From Bifidobacterium breve (lineage in GTDB: Bacteria > Actinomycetota > Acidimicrobiia > IMCC26256 > PALSA-555), in contig CAMDCC010000033.1 in assembly GCA_945889545.1 (NCBI GenBank), positions 1 to 15,568 of the forward strand: 15,568 nucleotides of DNA. The letters are read 5' to 3'. Made by a program: the position numbers and the translations under genes. The notes under the pieces are model-generated. The model saw only the letters and a list, made by a program, of their open reading frames with translations, ran no database searches and had not been told where the DNA came from. Positions 7,055 to 13,924 of this stretch are shown one piece after another (the first letter of the stretch is position 1; each line of letters starts with the position of its first letter).

Positions 7055-7843
7055 GTGCCCTCTCCAAAACCCCGAGTGAGCGTGATCGAAGTCGCGATCG
7101 GTCCCGGGCGAGCCATCTGGACCACTCGGCACGGAGGCGTCTCTGTGCCGCCGTACGACACCGCGAACCTGTCGAGCCGCGGCGGCGACGACCCCGACGC
7201 CGTGCTCCAGAACCGCCGGCTCGTGGCGTCCGCCTGCGGTCTCCCGGCGCCAGACAAGTGGTGGTGGCTGGCCCAGGAGCATGGGCGGACGACCGTCCAG
7301 GCCCAGGGTCCTGCACCCCACGGTCCTGCACCCCACGGTCCTGCACCCCACGGTCCACCGGCCACGGGAGCGCCGGTGGCCGATGCCGCGATCACGGCGC
7401 ACCTGGGTGTGCCGCTCGTGATCCTCACCGCAGATTGCGCGCCGATTGCGCTCGCAACCGATGATGCGATCGCCGTCGTGCACGCGGGCTGGGTCGGGCT
7501 CCTCGCGGGCGTGATCGACGAAGCCGTGACGCGACTCCGTGGCATCGGGCACGGCGACGTGCGGGCGGTCTTGGGGCCGTGCATCCACCCGGCCCGGTAC
7601 GAGTTCGGCCGTGACGATCTCGATCGTGTGATCGCCCAGTTCGGGCCTGAGGTCGAGGGGCGAACGAACGATGGGAAGCTGGCGCTTGATCTCCCAACTG
7701 CGGTGCGGCGGGCGCTCCTTGCCGCGGGTGTACGCGCGTTCGACGACGTCGATGTATGTACCGCGACATCGCCGGATCATTACTCGCACCGACGCGATGG
7801 CGAGACGGGCCGTCAAGCGCTCGTGATGGTGCGCGAGCAGTGA
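7055..7843 (+). CDS. pgeF: Peptidoglycan editing factor PgeF / DUF152 (YlmD, LACC1-like)
   Basis: A 262-residue protein of the former multicopper polyphenol oxidase (DUF152) family. Members act as purine nucleoside phosphorylase/adenosine deaminase-type enzymes, and E. coli PgeF influences the fidelity of stem peptide composition. The three metal-site segments are present: QEHGRT with His76, LTADCAP with Cys128 and VVHAGWVG with His143. GPCIHPARYEF follows at 174-184. It begins 12 bases after ftsZ with GTG; internal GTGs at 7076 and 7082 are possible because no clear ribosome site is seen. The ftsZ-pgeF-yggS-sepF order is the classic actinobacterial/Firmicute one. The loop between His76 and Cys128 carries (GPAPH)x3 at residues 85-99, described separately. 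Confidence 0.92.
   Translation: MPSPKPRVSVIEVAIGPGRAIWTTRHGGVSVPPYDTANLSSRGGDDPDAVLQNRRLVASACGLPAPDKWWWLAQEHGRTTVQAQGPAPHGPAPHGPAPHGPPATGAPVADAAITAHLGVPLVILTADCAPIALATDDAIAVVHAGWVGLLAGVIDEAVTRLRGIGHGDVRAVLGPCIHPARYEFGRDDLDRVIAQFGPEVEGRTNDGKLALDLPTAVRRALLAAGVRAFDDVDVCTATSPDHYSHRRDGETGRQALVMVREQ
7307..7351 (+). repeat. Three exact 15-base tandem repeats inside pgeF
   Basis: The unit GGTCCTGCACCCCAC is present three times without a mismatch (7307-7321, 7322-7336, 7337-7351), followed by a partial GGTCC. Each unit encodes Gly-Pro-Ala-Pro-His, so copy changes keep the frame. Identity at silent positions suggests a recent expansion rather than selection on the peptide alone. Confidence 0.97.
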
Positions 7844-7852
7844 GTGTGGAAC

Positions 7853-8521
7853 ATGACTGAGGTGACTGCGACGGACATCGCCGCGAACGTGGCGGCCGTG
7901 CAGGAGCGCATCGCCGATGCGGCGCGTCGCTCCGGACGCGATCCGAGCGCAATCACCCTTGTCGCCGCGGCGAAGACGACCGCGAGCGAGCAGGTGCGCG
8001 CGGTGATCACTGCTGGGGTGGTCGACATCGGTGAGAACCGAGCCCAGGAGCTCCTCGCCAAGGCTCCCGAGCTCGTTCACGGTCCGATCTCTCCTCGATG
8101 GCATTTCATCGGGAGCCTGCAACGCAACAAGGTGAAGGCACTCGCGCCATGGGTGACGCTGTGGCAGTCCGTGGATCGTGAGCCCCTCGGGGCCGAGATC
8201 GCACGCCACGCTCCCGGCGCCCACGTCCTCGTGGAGGTGAACCTCGATGGCGAGGCCACGAAGGCGGGATGCGCGCCGGGAGAAGCCCCCGCGCTTGTCG
8301 ATGTGCTCAGGGGGCTCGGGCTCGTCGTCGATGGACTGATGGCGGTGCCTCCCGCGGGCGGCGATCCACGCCCATGGTTCGCGACCCTCGCCGCCCTTGC
8401 AGCGAGGATCGGCGTTCGTGAGCTCTCGATGGGGATGACCCAGGACTTTGAGGTCGCGATCGAGGAAGGCGCCACCATCGTTCGCGTGGGGCGTGCCCTC
8501 TTCGGCGCGCGCCCCGAATGA
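7853..8521 (+). CDS. yggS: PLP-binding homeostasis protein YggS/YlmE
   Basis: A 222-residue member of the alanine-racemase-fold YggS/PLPBP family, a cytoplasmic pyridoxal phosphate carrier or regulator with no known catalysis. The PLP lysine is Lys41 in LVAAAKTTASEQVR (compare LVAVSK in other members). GENRAQE (60-66), WHFIGSLQRNKVK (83-95), EVNLDGEATKAG (128-139) and the phosphate-binding LSMGMTQDFEVAIEEGATIVR (split: LSMGMTQDFE at 191-200, EEGATIVRVG at 204-213) are all intact. I chose ATG 7853, nine bases after the pgeF stop. A GTG at 7844, directly after that stop, would add Met-Trp-Asn. Loss of the ylmE/yggS gene affects division in some actinobacteria, which fits its position between pgeF and sepF. 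Confidence 0.93.
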   Translation: MTEVTATDIAANVAAVQERIADAARRSGRDPSAITLVAAAKTTASEQVRAVITAGVVDIGENRAQELLAKAPELVHGPISPRWHFIGSLQRNKVKALAPWVTLWQSVDREPLGAEIARHAPGAHVLVEVNLDGEATKAGCAPGEAPALVDVLRGLGLVVDGLMAVPPAGGDPRPWFATLAALAARIGVRELSMGMTQDFEVAIEEGATIVRVGRALFGARPE

Positions 8522-8562
8522 CGGCCTTCTGCGATGGACCCAAGATCGGGTGAGGACGCGGG

Positions 8563-8568
8563 TAGCCT
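8563..8568 (+). promoter_or_regulatory. Candidate -10 element before sepF
   Basis: TAGCCT fits the TANNNT actinobacterial -10 consensus within the 86-base yggS-sepF gap. No convincing -35 hexamer is seen at 16-19 bases upstream, so this is tentative. Confidence 0.25.
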
Positions 8569-8607
8569 TCATTCCCGGAGGGCGTGCAGCCGCGTGCACG
8601 CGATGGT

Positions 8608-9234
8608 GTGGCATCCCTGTGGCGTCGTGCGATGGTCTATCTGGGCCTTCAAGACGATGAGGAGTACTCGTACGACCAGTACGGGTACGCGCACGACGAA
8701 GACCCGTATGCGGGTGACGACCCGTACGTGCCCGAAGGCCGCCCACCCGGTCCCGGTGGCGGAGGGACCGAGTACGCCGAGGTCGGTGCCCGTGGGTATC
8801 CGGAGCCGCGCGATGTGCGCGCGGTGCGCGAGGTCCAACAGCTCCCGCCCCGAGAGCGTGAGTACGGCGAGCCCGCCGTGCGCCCGATCCCGCGCGACGA
8901 GCCGCCCTCCGGCGTTACGGTCACCAAACCGGCGGTAGTGCGCGCCGTCCCCACCACCGCGGCCAAGGTCCACGTGGTCGAGCCCCACGGGTTCAACGAT
9001 GCTCCTGAGATCGGCGATCGGGTCAAGGACAACCAGGCCGTCATCCTCAACCTCCAAGGCGTGCCCCGCGAGCTCCAACGCCGGCTCATCGACTTCAGCA
9101 GCGGCCTCGCGTTCGCCGTCGGTGGCTCCATGTCGCGGGTCGCCGACTCGGTCTTTCTCATCACCCCGCTGAACGTGCACCTCTCCGAAGCGGAGAAAGA
9201 GAAGCTTCGGGGCCGTGGGCTGTACCGAGACTGA
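8608..9234 (+). CDS. sepF: Cell division protein SepF
   Basis: A 208-residue FtsZ-binding protein that tethers Z-ring filaments to the membrane and takes the place of FtsA in actinobacteria. The N-terminal MASLWRRAMVYLGL forms the expected amphipathic membrane-targeting helix. It is followed by an acidic, tyrosine-rich linker (about 15-45) and a Pro/Arg-rich disordered segment (45-120). The C-terminal SepF fold (126-208) contains PHGFNDAPEIGDRVKDNQAV, then ILNLQGVPRELQRRLIDFSS, GLAFAVGGSMSRVADSVF and TPLNV. I chose GTG 8608 because the family starts at this helix. A GTG at 8584 is possible and adds eight residues, but the GGAGGG at 8577-8582 is too close to it for efficient use and lies 25 bases before 8608. 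Confidence 0.94.
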   Translation: MASLWRRAMVYLGLQDDEEYSYDQYGYAHDEDPYAGDDPYVPEGRPPGPGGGGTEYAEVGARGYPEPRDVRAVREVQQLPPREREYGEPAVRPIPRDEPPSGVTVTKPAVVRAVPTTAAKVHVVEPHGFNDAPEIGDRVKDNQAVILNLQGVPRELQRRLIDFSSGLAFAVGGSMSRVADSVFLITPLNVHLSEAEKEKLRGRGLYRD

Positions 9235-9259
9235 CCTCGACCGGTTCTAGGGGCGCTGC

Positions 9260-9520
9260 ATGCTGGCCACCGCGGTAGAGGACGTCCTGTGTCCTCTGCT
9301 CACCATCTTCACGGTCGTGCTCTTTGCACGGGCAGTGCTCTCGTGGTTCCCGGTCGAGCCAGGGTCGTTCCTCCAGCAGATGAACGAGGTGCTCGGCCTG
9401 CTCACCGACTGGGCGGTGCTGCCCCTCCGGCGGATCATCCCGCCGGTCGGCATGTTCGACATGTCGTTCCTCGTGCTCGTGTTCGGCTTGTTCATCCTCA
9501 GGAGCGCACTCTGCGGCTGA
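9260..9520 (+). CDS. YggT family membrane protein (SepG-like)
   Basis: An 86-residue integral membrane protein of the YggT family. Two hydrophobic segments are visible, about residues 9-28 (LCPLLTIFTVVLFARAVLSW) and 66-83 (FDMSFLVLVFGLFILRSA). Between them is the conserved loop ending in LPLRRIIPPVGMFDMS, whose PxRRxIPPxG core is the YggT signature. In Streptomyces the protein in this position is SepG, which localises SepF/FtsZ and affects nucleoid shape. The same role is inferred here from position only. The gene starts 26 bases after sepF with ATG, preceded by AGGGG at 9249-9253. Confidence 0.9.
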   Translation: MLATAVEDVLCPLLTIFTVVLFARAVLSWFPVEPGSFLQQMNEVLGLLTDWAVLPLRRIIPPVGMFDMSFLVLVFGLFILRSALCG

Positions 9521-9539
9521 ATCCATCACCCCTGCTCTC

Positions 9540-9552
9540 GGCCCTGTGGGCC
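9540..9552. repeat. Short inverted repeat after yggT
   Basis: GGCCC-TGT-GGGCC, a perfect five-base-pair stem with a three-base loop, starts 20 bases after the yggT stop. It has no U-run after it, so it could be a weak terminator, a processing hairpin or chance in GC-rich DNA. Confidence 0.35.
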
Positions 9553-9579
9553 GGGCCGCTCAGGCCCCGCCGCCGGCGT

Positions 9580-9594
9580 CGCAGGGTACCTGCG
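9580..9594. repeat. 15-base palindrome upstream of divIVA
   Basis: CGCAGG-GTA-CCTGCG is a perfect six-base inverted repeat with a three-base centre, about 50 bases upstream of the candidate divIVA -35. It could be an operator or an RNA hairpin closing the ftsZ-yggT transcript. No T-run follows. Confidence 0.45.
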
Positions 9595-9641
9595 TCGCAT
9601 TTCGGCGGCTTTCCGCTGCGGACAATGAGCCCAGCGGTCCC

Positions 9642-9672
9642 TTGGGATGGAGTGGCGCGGCCTAAGTAGCAT
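9642..9672 (+). promoter_or_regulatory. Candidate leaderless promoter of divIVA
   Basis: TTGGGA at 9642-9647 (four of six matches to TTGACA) is followed after 19 bases by TAGCAT at 9667-9672, which fits TANNNT. The ATG of divIVA begins only nine bases after the last base of that box. Transcription would therefore start at or very near the A of the start codon, and no Shine-Dalgarno sequence is present. The 19-base spacer is longer than ideal. Confidence 0.45.
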
Positions 9673-9680
9673 GGTCGGCC

Positions 9681-10727
9681 ATGGCAACCATGGACATCAC
9701 GCCCCAGGAGCTTCGCGACATCGAGATCCGCGAGGCTTGGCGCGGGTATCACCGCGACGACGTCGACGAGCTGCTCGAGCGAGCTGCCGCGACCATCGAG
9801 CATCTCGAGATGGAGATCGCGCAGTCGCGCGGACGCGCCGGTGCCGCGCCGGTGCCAGCCCCGCTTCCGCCGCCGGTTGCGGTCGTGGCCCAGCCCGCGC
9901 CGGCGCCGATGCCGGCCACACCGATGCGTGCGCCCGACACCGACGTGATCCAGCGCACGCTGTTGCTAGCTCAGAAGGCGGCTGACGAAGCCGTTGCCGA
10001 AGCCAAGCTCAAGGCCTCGCAGATCGTCACCGAGTCCGAAGAGCGCGCGCAGGAGCTTGTTGCGGAGGCCGAGGCCAACGCGCGTCGGATCGCCGATGTG
10101 GAGAAGGCGCGTCTCGAAGAGGACATCGCTCGGCTCACCGAAGCGCGCGACACGCTCACGGCTGATGTCGACGCGCTCGAGCGCTTCGAGCAGGAGTACC
10201 GCGAACGGTTGCGCCAGGCGATCCAAGCTGAGATGGAGCTGCTCGAGGCGACCGCCGGCGAGGTGGTACGCCCGGAGCTGAGTGAAGTCGATCTGCCCGA
10301 CTCCGGGCCGTCGTGGTCCGCGTCGCAGGAGGGCGTGGCCCCTGTCACCTCTCCAGCTTCAGCACCAGCTCCAGCGCCGGTCGCGGTCGGTCCGATGTCC
10401 ACGCCCACCGTGCACATCGAAGCCGTGCCGGCCTACACCGCGCCCGAGGTGGAGTCCGACTGGGATCCGGCTCCGGCCGGCGGTTGGGCCGACGACGCGC
10501 CGACCGCGATCGGCCAGACGATCGGAGATCGGACCGAGTTCGCGCTGCCGACCGGCGACGACTACGTAGCGGAGGGCGACAGCCTCGACGACGACGCGTT
10601 CTTCGCATCATTGCGTGAAGCGGTACGCGACGACGCGCCGCTCGGGCCGGCTCGCGATGACGACTCGCAGTACTTCGACGACGACGACACCGAAGAGACC
10701 AAGCGCCTCTTCAAGCGCCGCCGCTAG
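9681..10727 (+). CDS. divIVA: Polar growth / septum scaffold DivIVA (Wag31-like)
   Basis: A 348-residue coiled-coil protein that binds negatively curved membrane at poles and septa and recruits wall synthesis in actinobacteria. The N-terminal DivIVA domain is ITPQELRDIEIREAWRGYHR followed by DDVDELLERAA. Trp20-Arg21 replace the Phe-Arg pair that inserts into membrane in B. subtilis. A Pro/Ala linker (about 56-85) leads to a long coiled coil (about 88-192, many Ala/Glu/Lys heptads), then a disordered Pro/Ala then acidic region. The protein ends with an Asp run and a basic tail, TKRLFKRRR. ATG 9681 is chosen from the promoter spacing. ATG 9690 (Met4) is an alternative. Its TAG shares a CTAG with the ileS stop on the other strand. 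Confidence 0.93.
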   Translation: MATMDITPQELRDIEIREAWRGYHRDDVDELLERAAATIEHLEMEIAQSRGRAGAAPVPAPLPPPVAVVAQPAPAPMPATPMRAPDTDVIQRTLLLAQKAADEAVAEAKLKASQIVTESEERAQELVAEAEANARRIADVEKARLEEDIARLTEARDTLTADVDALERFEQEYRERLRQAIQAEMELLEATAGEVVRPELSEVDLPDSGPSWSASQEGVAPVTSPASAPAPAPVAVGPMSTPTVHIEAVPAYTAPEVESDWDPAPAGGWADDAPTAIGQTIGDRTEFALPTGDDYVAEGDSLDDDAFFASLREAVRDDAPLGPARDDDSQYFDDDDTEETKRLFKRRR

Positions 10728-13700
10728 GGCGCGGCTGAAACCCGCTCTACTCTGAGGCGGCACTCGTCGTCGCCAATCGTGAGGTGCGCGAGCGATTCGT
10801 CGCCGGTGTCTTCCACGATGTCGAAGGCGACGGCGAGCACTTCGCCCATGATCCACTCGCGATGCTGCGTTGCCGCGGCAGTGATGGGGCCGGCGGCGTG
10901 CAGAACGACATGGATGCGGTCGGAGAGCTGGAGCTCCAGCTCCTTGCGATGGTCGTTGATGCCGCGGGCGAGTGAACGCGCGATGCCCTCGGACCGCAGC
11001 TCGTCGTCGAGCACGGTGTCGAGCGCAACGGAGAGCCCACCTTCTTGGGTCAGCACGAGCTCCTCGTGGGCGGTGGCCCGAACCTCCACGTCGTCGGGTC
11101 CGAGCTCGATCACCTCGCCGTCGATCTCGACTCGATAGACGCCGTCGGCGGCGAGTGCCCTGCGAACCTCGGCTCCATCAGCTGCGCCCAAGAGCTCCTT
11201 GAGTTGTGGCATGAGCGGTCCCACGCGCGGTCCGAGCGCCCGGAAGTTGGGCACCACGGTGTAGTCGAGGAGGCCCTCGAGGTCGGTGAGGAGATCGACC
11301 TGTTTGACGTTGAGCTCGTCGGCGATCTCGGCGAGGAGCTCGGGGGTCAAGGCGCTGGGGTCGGGAATGAGCACCAACGCGCGGCGAAGCGGCTGGCGAA
11401 CCGGGAGCTGCGCATCGGCGCGACCAGCGCGACCCAACGTCACCACCTGTCGTGCCAGTGCCACCGCGGCTTCGAGCGGTGCATCGATCGCACCTTCATC
11501 GACGTCGGGCCAGTCAGTGAGGTGCACCGACCGCTCGGTCGCGTTGAGATTCATGTGCAGCTCGTCGGCGAAGAACGGGCAGAACGGGGCGAGCAGCGCG
11601 CACGCGGTCACGAGCGCTTCGTGCAGCGTCGCGTGCGCCATAGGGTCGGCCGACTTCCAGAACCGAGCGCGTCCGCGGCGCACGTACCAGTTGGACAGAT
11701 CGTCGACGAGGCCTTCGAGGGCTTGCGCGCCACTCAGCGCGTCGTAGCGTTCGAGCGCGTCGGTCACAGTACGGATGGTCGAATGCACCCGGGAGCGGGC
11801 CCAGCGATCCAATACATGGGAACCCGGCTTATGGACCGTCGCGGCAGCGTCGCCGCCCGGCGTCCAACCATCGAGACTCGCGTAGGTGACGAAGAAGGAG
11901 TACGTGTTCCAGAGCGTGAGCAGGAATCGACGGGTGGATTCGTCGATGCCCTCTTCGTAGATGCGCCGGCTCGTCCATGGTGAGCCAGCGGAGAAGAAGT
12001 GCCAGCGCAGCGCATCGGCCCCGCGACTCTCGAGGATCGTCCAGGGGTCGATGATGTTGCCGCGCGACTTCGACATCTTCTGGCCGTCGCGGTCGACAAG
12101 TAGCCCGAGGCAGACCACGTGGCGGTATGGCGCCCGGTCGAACAACAACGTGTTCACCGCGAGAAGTGAGTAGAACCAGCCGCGGGTCTGGTCGAGTGCC
12201 TCGCAGATGAAGTCGGCGGGGAAGCGGCGCTCGAACTCGGCCTTGTTCTCGAAGGGGTAGTGGAGTTGCGCTGAGGGCATCGCGCCCGAGTCGAACCATG
12301 CATCGAGCACCGGCTCGACGCGCCGCGCGCGCCCACCGCACTCCGGGCACGCGATTGCAACCTCGTCGATGACGGGGCGATGCAGATCCAATCCGGTGAG
12401 ATCGCGCCCGCTGAGCTCGGTGAGCTCGGCGCGGGAACCGATGCAGTGGTCGTGGCCGCAGTCGGTACAGCGCCAGATGGGCAGGGGAGTGCCCCAGAAC
12501 CGATCGCGTGACAGCGCCCAGTCGACGTTGTTCGCGAGCCAGTCGCCGAATCGCCCATGCTTGATGTGCTCGGGGTGCCAACCGACGGTCTCGTTCTGCT
12601 CCAGCAGCTCGTCGCGCCGATCCGAGGTGCGCGCAAACCATGTGGGCTTGGCCCAATAGATGAGCGGTGTGCCGCAGCGCCAGCAGTGCGGGTAGGAGTG
12701 GGTGTAGTTCTCGACTTTCTCGAGCCGGCCGGCGGCATCGAGCGCAGCGATGATCTCGGGATCGGCGTCCTTCACGAACCGGTCGACGTACGGCGGGACG
12801 GTCGCGTCGAAGTGCGCAGCGGCATCCACGGGGTTCAGCGTCGGGAGCCCCTCGGCCTCGCCGACCTCGCGGTCGATCTCGCCAAAGGCCGGTGCGAGGT
12901 GCACGATGCCCGACCCGTCGTCGACGGTCACGAAGTCGGCGACGACCACCCGCCACGCATCGACGCCGGGCTCGAGCGGGAGGTAGTCGAACGGGCGCTC
13001 GTAGTGCGTTCCGGTCAGCTCGGCGACGGACACCGGGCCAACAACCTCGGCATCGTCGCCCAACACCGCGCTGACGCGAGATTCGGCCAGCACGAGATCG
13101 CGCGTGCCGACCCGTCCGCGGACGCGCACGTAGTCGACATCGGGGCCAATCGCCGCGGCGACGTTCGAGATCAAGGTCCACGGCGTGGTCGTCCAGACGA
13201 GCAGGTCGTAGTCGCGGTCGCGCACCGGGAAGCGCACGAAGACCGACGCTTCGGTGACGTCTTCGTAGCCGAGCGCGACTTCATGACTCGAGAGTGCCGT
13301 GCCGCAGCGACCGCAGTACGGCACCACCTTGAAGCCGTCGTAGATCAGGCCCTTGTCCCACAGGCTGCGCAGCTGCCACCAGACGCTCTCGATGTAGTCG
13401 TCGGTCAGCGTCCAATAGGCGTTGGCCGTGTCGAGCCACATCCCGATGCGCGTGGTGAGGGCCGACCAGTCCTCCACGTAGCGGTGCACGGAATCCCGGC
13501 ACCGCTGGTTGAACTCGGCGATGCCGAATTCCTCGATGTCACGCTTGGTGGAGAACCCGAGCTCCTTCTCCACCTCGAGCTCGACGGGGAGCCCGTGACA
13601 GTCCCAACCGCCCTGGCGGACCACGTGACGACCCCGCATCGTGTGAAAGCGCGGGTAGAGGTCCTTGAACGCCCGGGCCCACACGTGATGCAGGCCGGGT

Positions 13701-13861
13701 CGGCCGTTGGCCGTCGGTGGGCCCTCGTAGAAGACCCACTCCGGTGATCCCTCACGTTGCCGCAGACTCTCGGCGAACACGTCGTCGCGGGCCCAACGCG
13801 CGAGCACACGCTCTTCGAGCGCAACGAGATCGAGCTCGCGCTCCACTGACTCGAAGGTCAC
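10724..13861 (-). CDS. ileS: Isoleucyl-tRNA synthetase, type 2-like, with GLHH signature
   Basis: A 1045-residue cytoplasmic class I aminoacyl-tRNA synthetase charging tRNA-Ile. Domains in order are catalytic N-terminal part with PPTANGRPGLHHVWARAFKD (48-67), GGWDCHGLPVE (84-94), a zinc-type YCGRCGTALSSHE (182-194), the CP1 editing domain with WTTTPWTL (223-230) and GIVHLAPAFGEID (318-330), a second CxxC pair (393-396), further CxxC pairs (465-468, 505-508), KMSKSRGN (595-602), and the anticodon-binding helical domain. The C-terminus lacks the type 1 zinc finger, which with YCGRCG-type segments indicates the eukaryote-like type 2. GTG 13861 is chosen as the first in-frame start before the VALEERVL helix. 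A TANNNT box lies just upstream. It is the only minus-strand gene here. Confidence 0.96.
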   Translation of the reverse strand: MTFESVERELDLVALEERVLARWARDDVFAESLRQREGSPEWVFYEGPPTANGRPGLHHVWARAFKDLYPRFHTMRGRHVVRQGGWDCHGLPVELEVEKELGFSTKRDIEEFGIAEFNQRCRDSVHRYVEDWSALTTRIGMWLDTANAYWTLTDDYIESVWWQLRSLWDKGLIYDGFKVVPYCGRCGTALSSHEVALGYEDVTEASVFVRFPVRDRDYDLLVWTTTPWTLISNVAAAIGPDVDYVRVRGRVGTRDLVLAESRVSAVLGDDAEVVGPVSVAELTGTHYERPFDYLPLEPGVDAWRVVVADFVTVDDGSGIVHLAPAFGEIDREVGEAEGLPTLNPVDAAAHFDATVPPYVDRFVKDADPEIIAALDAAGRLEKVENYTHSYPHCWRCGTPLIYWAKPTWFARTSDRRDELLEQNETVGWHPEHIKHGRFGDWLANNVDWALSRDRFWGTPLPIWRCTDCGHDHCIGSRAELTELSGRDLTGLDLHRPVIDEVAIACPECGGRARRVEPVLDAWFDSGAMPSAQLHYPFENKAEFERRFPADFICEALDQTRGWFYSLLAVNTLLFDRAPYRHVVCLGLLVDRDGQKMSKSRGNIIDPWTILESRGADALRWHFFSAGSPWTSRRIYEEGIDESTRRFLLTLWNTYSFFVTYASLDGWTPGGDAAATVHKPGSHVLDRWARSRVHSTIRTVTDALERYDALSGAQALEGLVDDLSNWYVRRGRARFWKSADPMAHATLHEALVTACALLAPFCPFFADELHMNLNATERSVHLTDWPDVDEGAIDAPLEAAVALARQVVTLGRAGRADAQLPVRQPLRRALVLIPDPSALTPELLAEIADELNVKQVDLLTDLEGLLDYTVVPNFRALGPRVGPLMPQLKELLGAADGAEVRRALAADGVYRVEIDGEVIELGPDDVEVRATAHEELVLTQEGGLSVALDTVLDDELRSEGIARSLARGINDHRKELELQLSDRIHVVLHAAGPITAAATQHREWIMGEVLAVAFDIVEDTGDESLAHLTIGDDECRLRVERVSAAP

Positions 13862-13867
13862 CGCGGG

Positions 13868-13873
13868 AGCGTA
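13868..13873 (-). promoter_or_regulatory. Candidate leaderless -10 of ileS
   Basis: Read on the minus strand, TACGCT is followed by six bases and then the ileS GTG. This is the TANNNT spacing expected of a leaderless transcript, and no ribosome site is seen. No clear -35 was found. I also found no T-box leader between ileS and the divergent DUF167 gene. Confidence 0.35.
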
Positions 13874-13913
13874 TCGTGCAGGGTTCGAAGTTCTGTTCCA
13901 GTTCTCTCTTCCG

Positions 13914-13920
13914 GGTGGAG
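13914..13920 (+). promoter_or_regulatory. Ribosome binding site of the DUF167 gene
   Basis: GGTGGAG lies four bases before the ATG at 13925, in the 63-base divergent gap shared with ileS. Confidence 0.55.
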
Positions 13921-13924
13921 TCAC

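Noticed and set aside
6476..8746. Minus-strand open frame of 756 codons across ftsZ, pgeF and yggS
   Set aside because: It spans three well-supported plus-strand genes and has an Arg/His-rich, motif-free translation, the usual signature of an antisense shadow at high GC.
9521..9680. Small gene in the yggT-divIVA gap
   Set aside because: The gap lies within an open frame that runs out of yggT in another phase, but no start with a ribosome site, codon bias or recognisable peptide supports a separate gene.
11045..11983. Long plus-strand open frame of 312 codons opposite ileS
   Set aside because: It lies wholly within the minus-strand ileS coding region, whose motifs are intact, and its peptide shows no recognisable family features. 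In GC-rich DNA antisense frames stay open by chance.
12557..13747. Plus-strand open frame of 396 codons opposite the catalytic half of ileS
   Set aside because: It is a shadow of the ileS third-position bias; no start signal or family similarity is visible.
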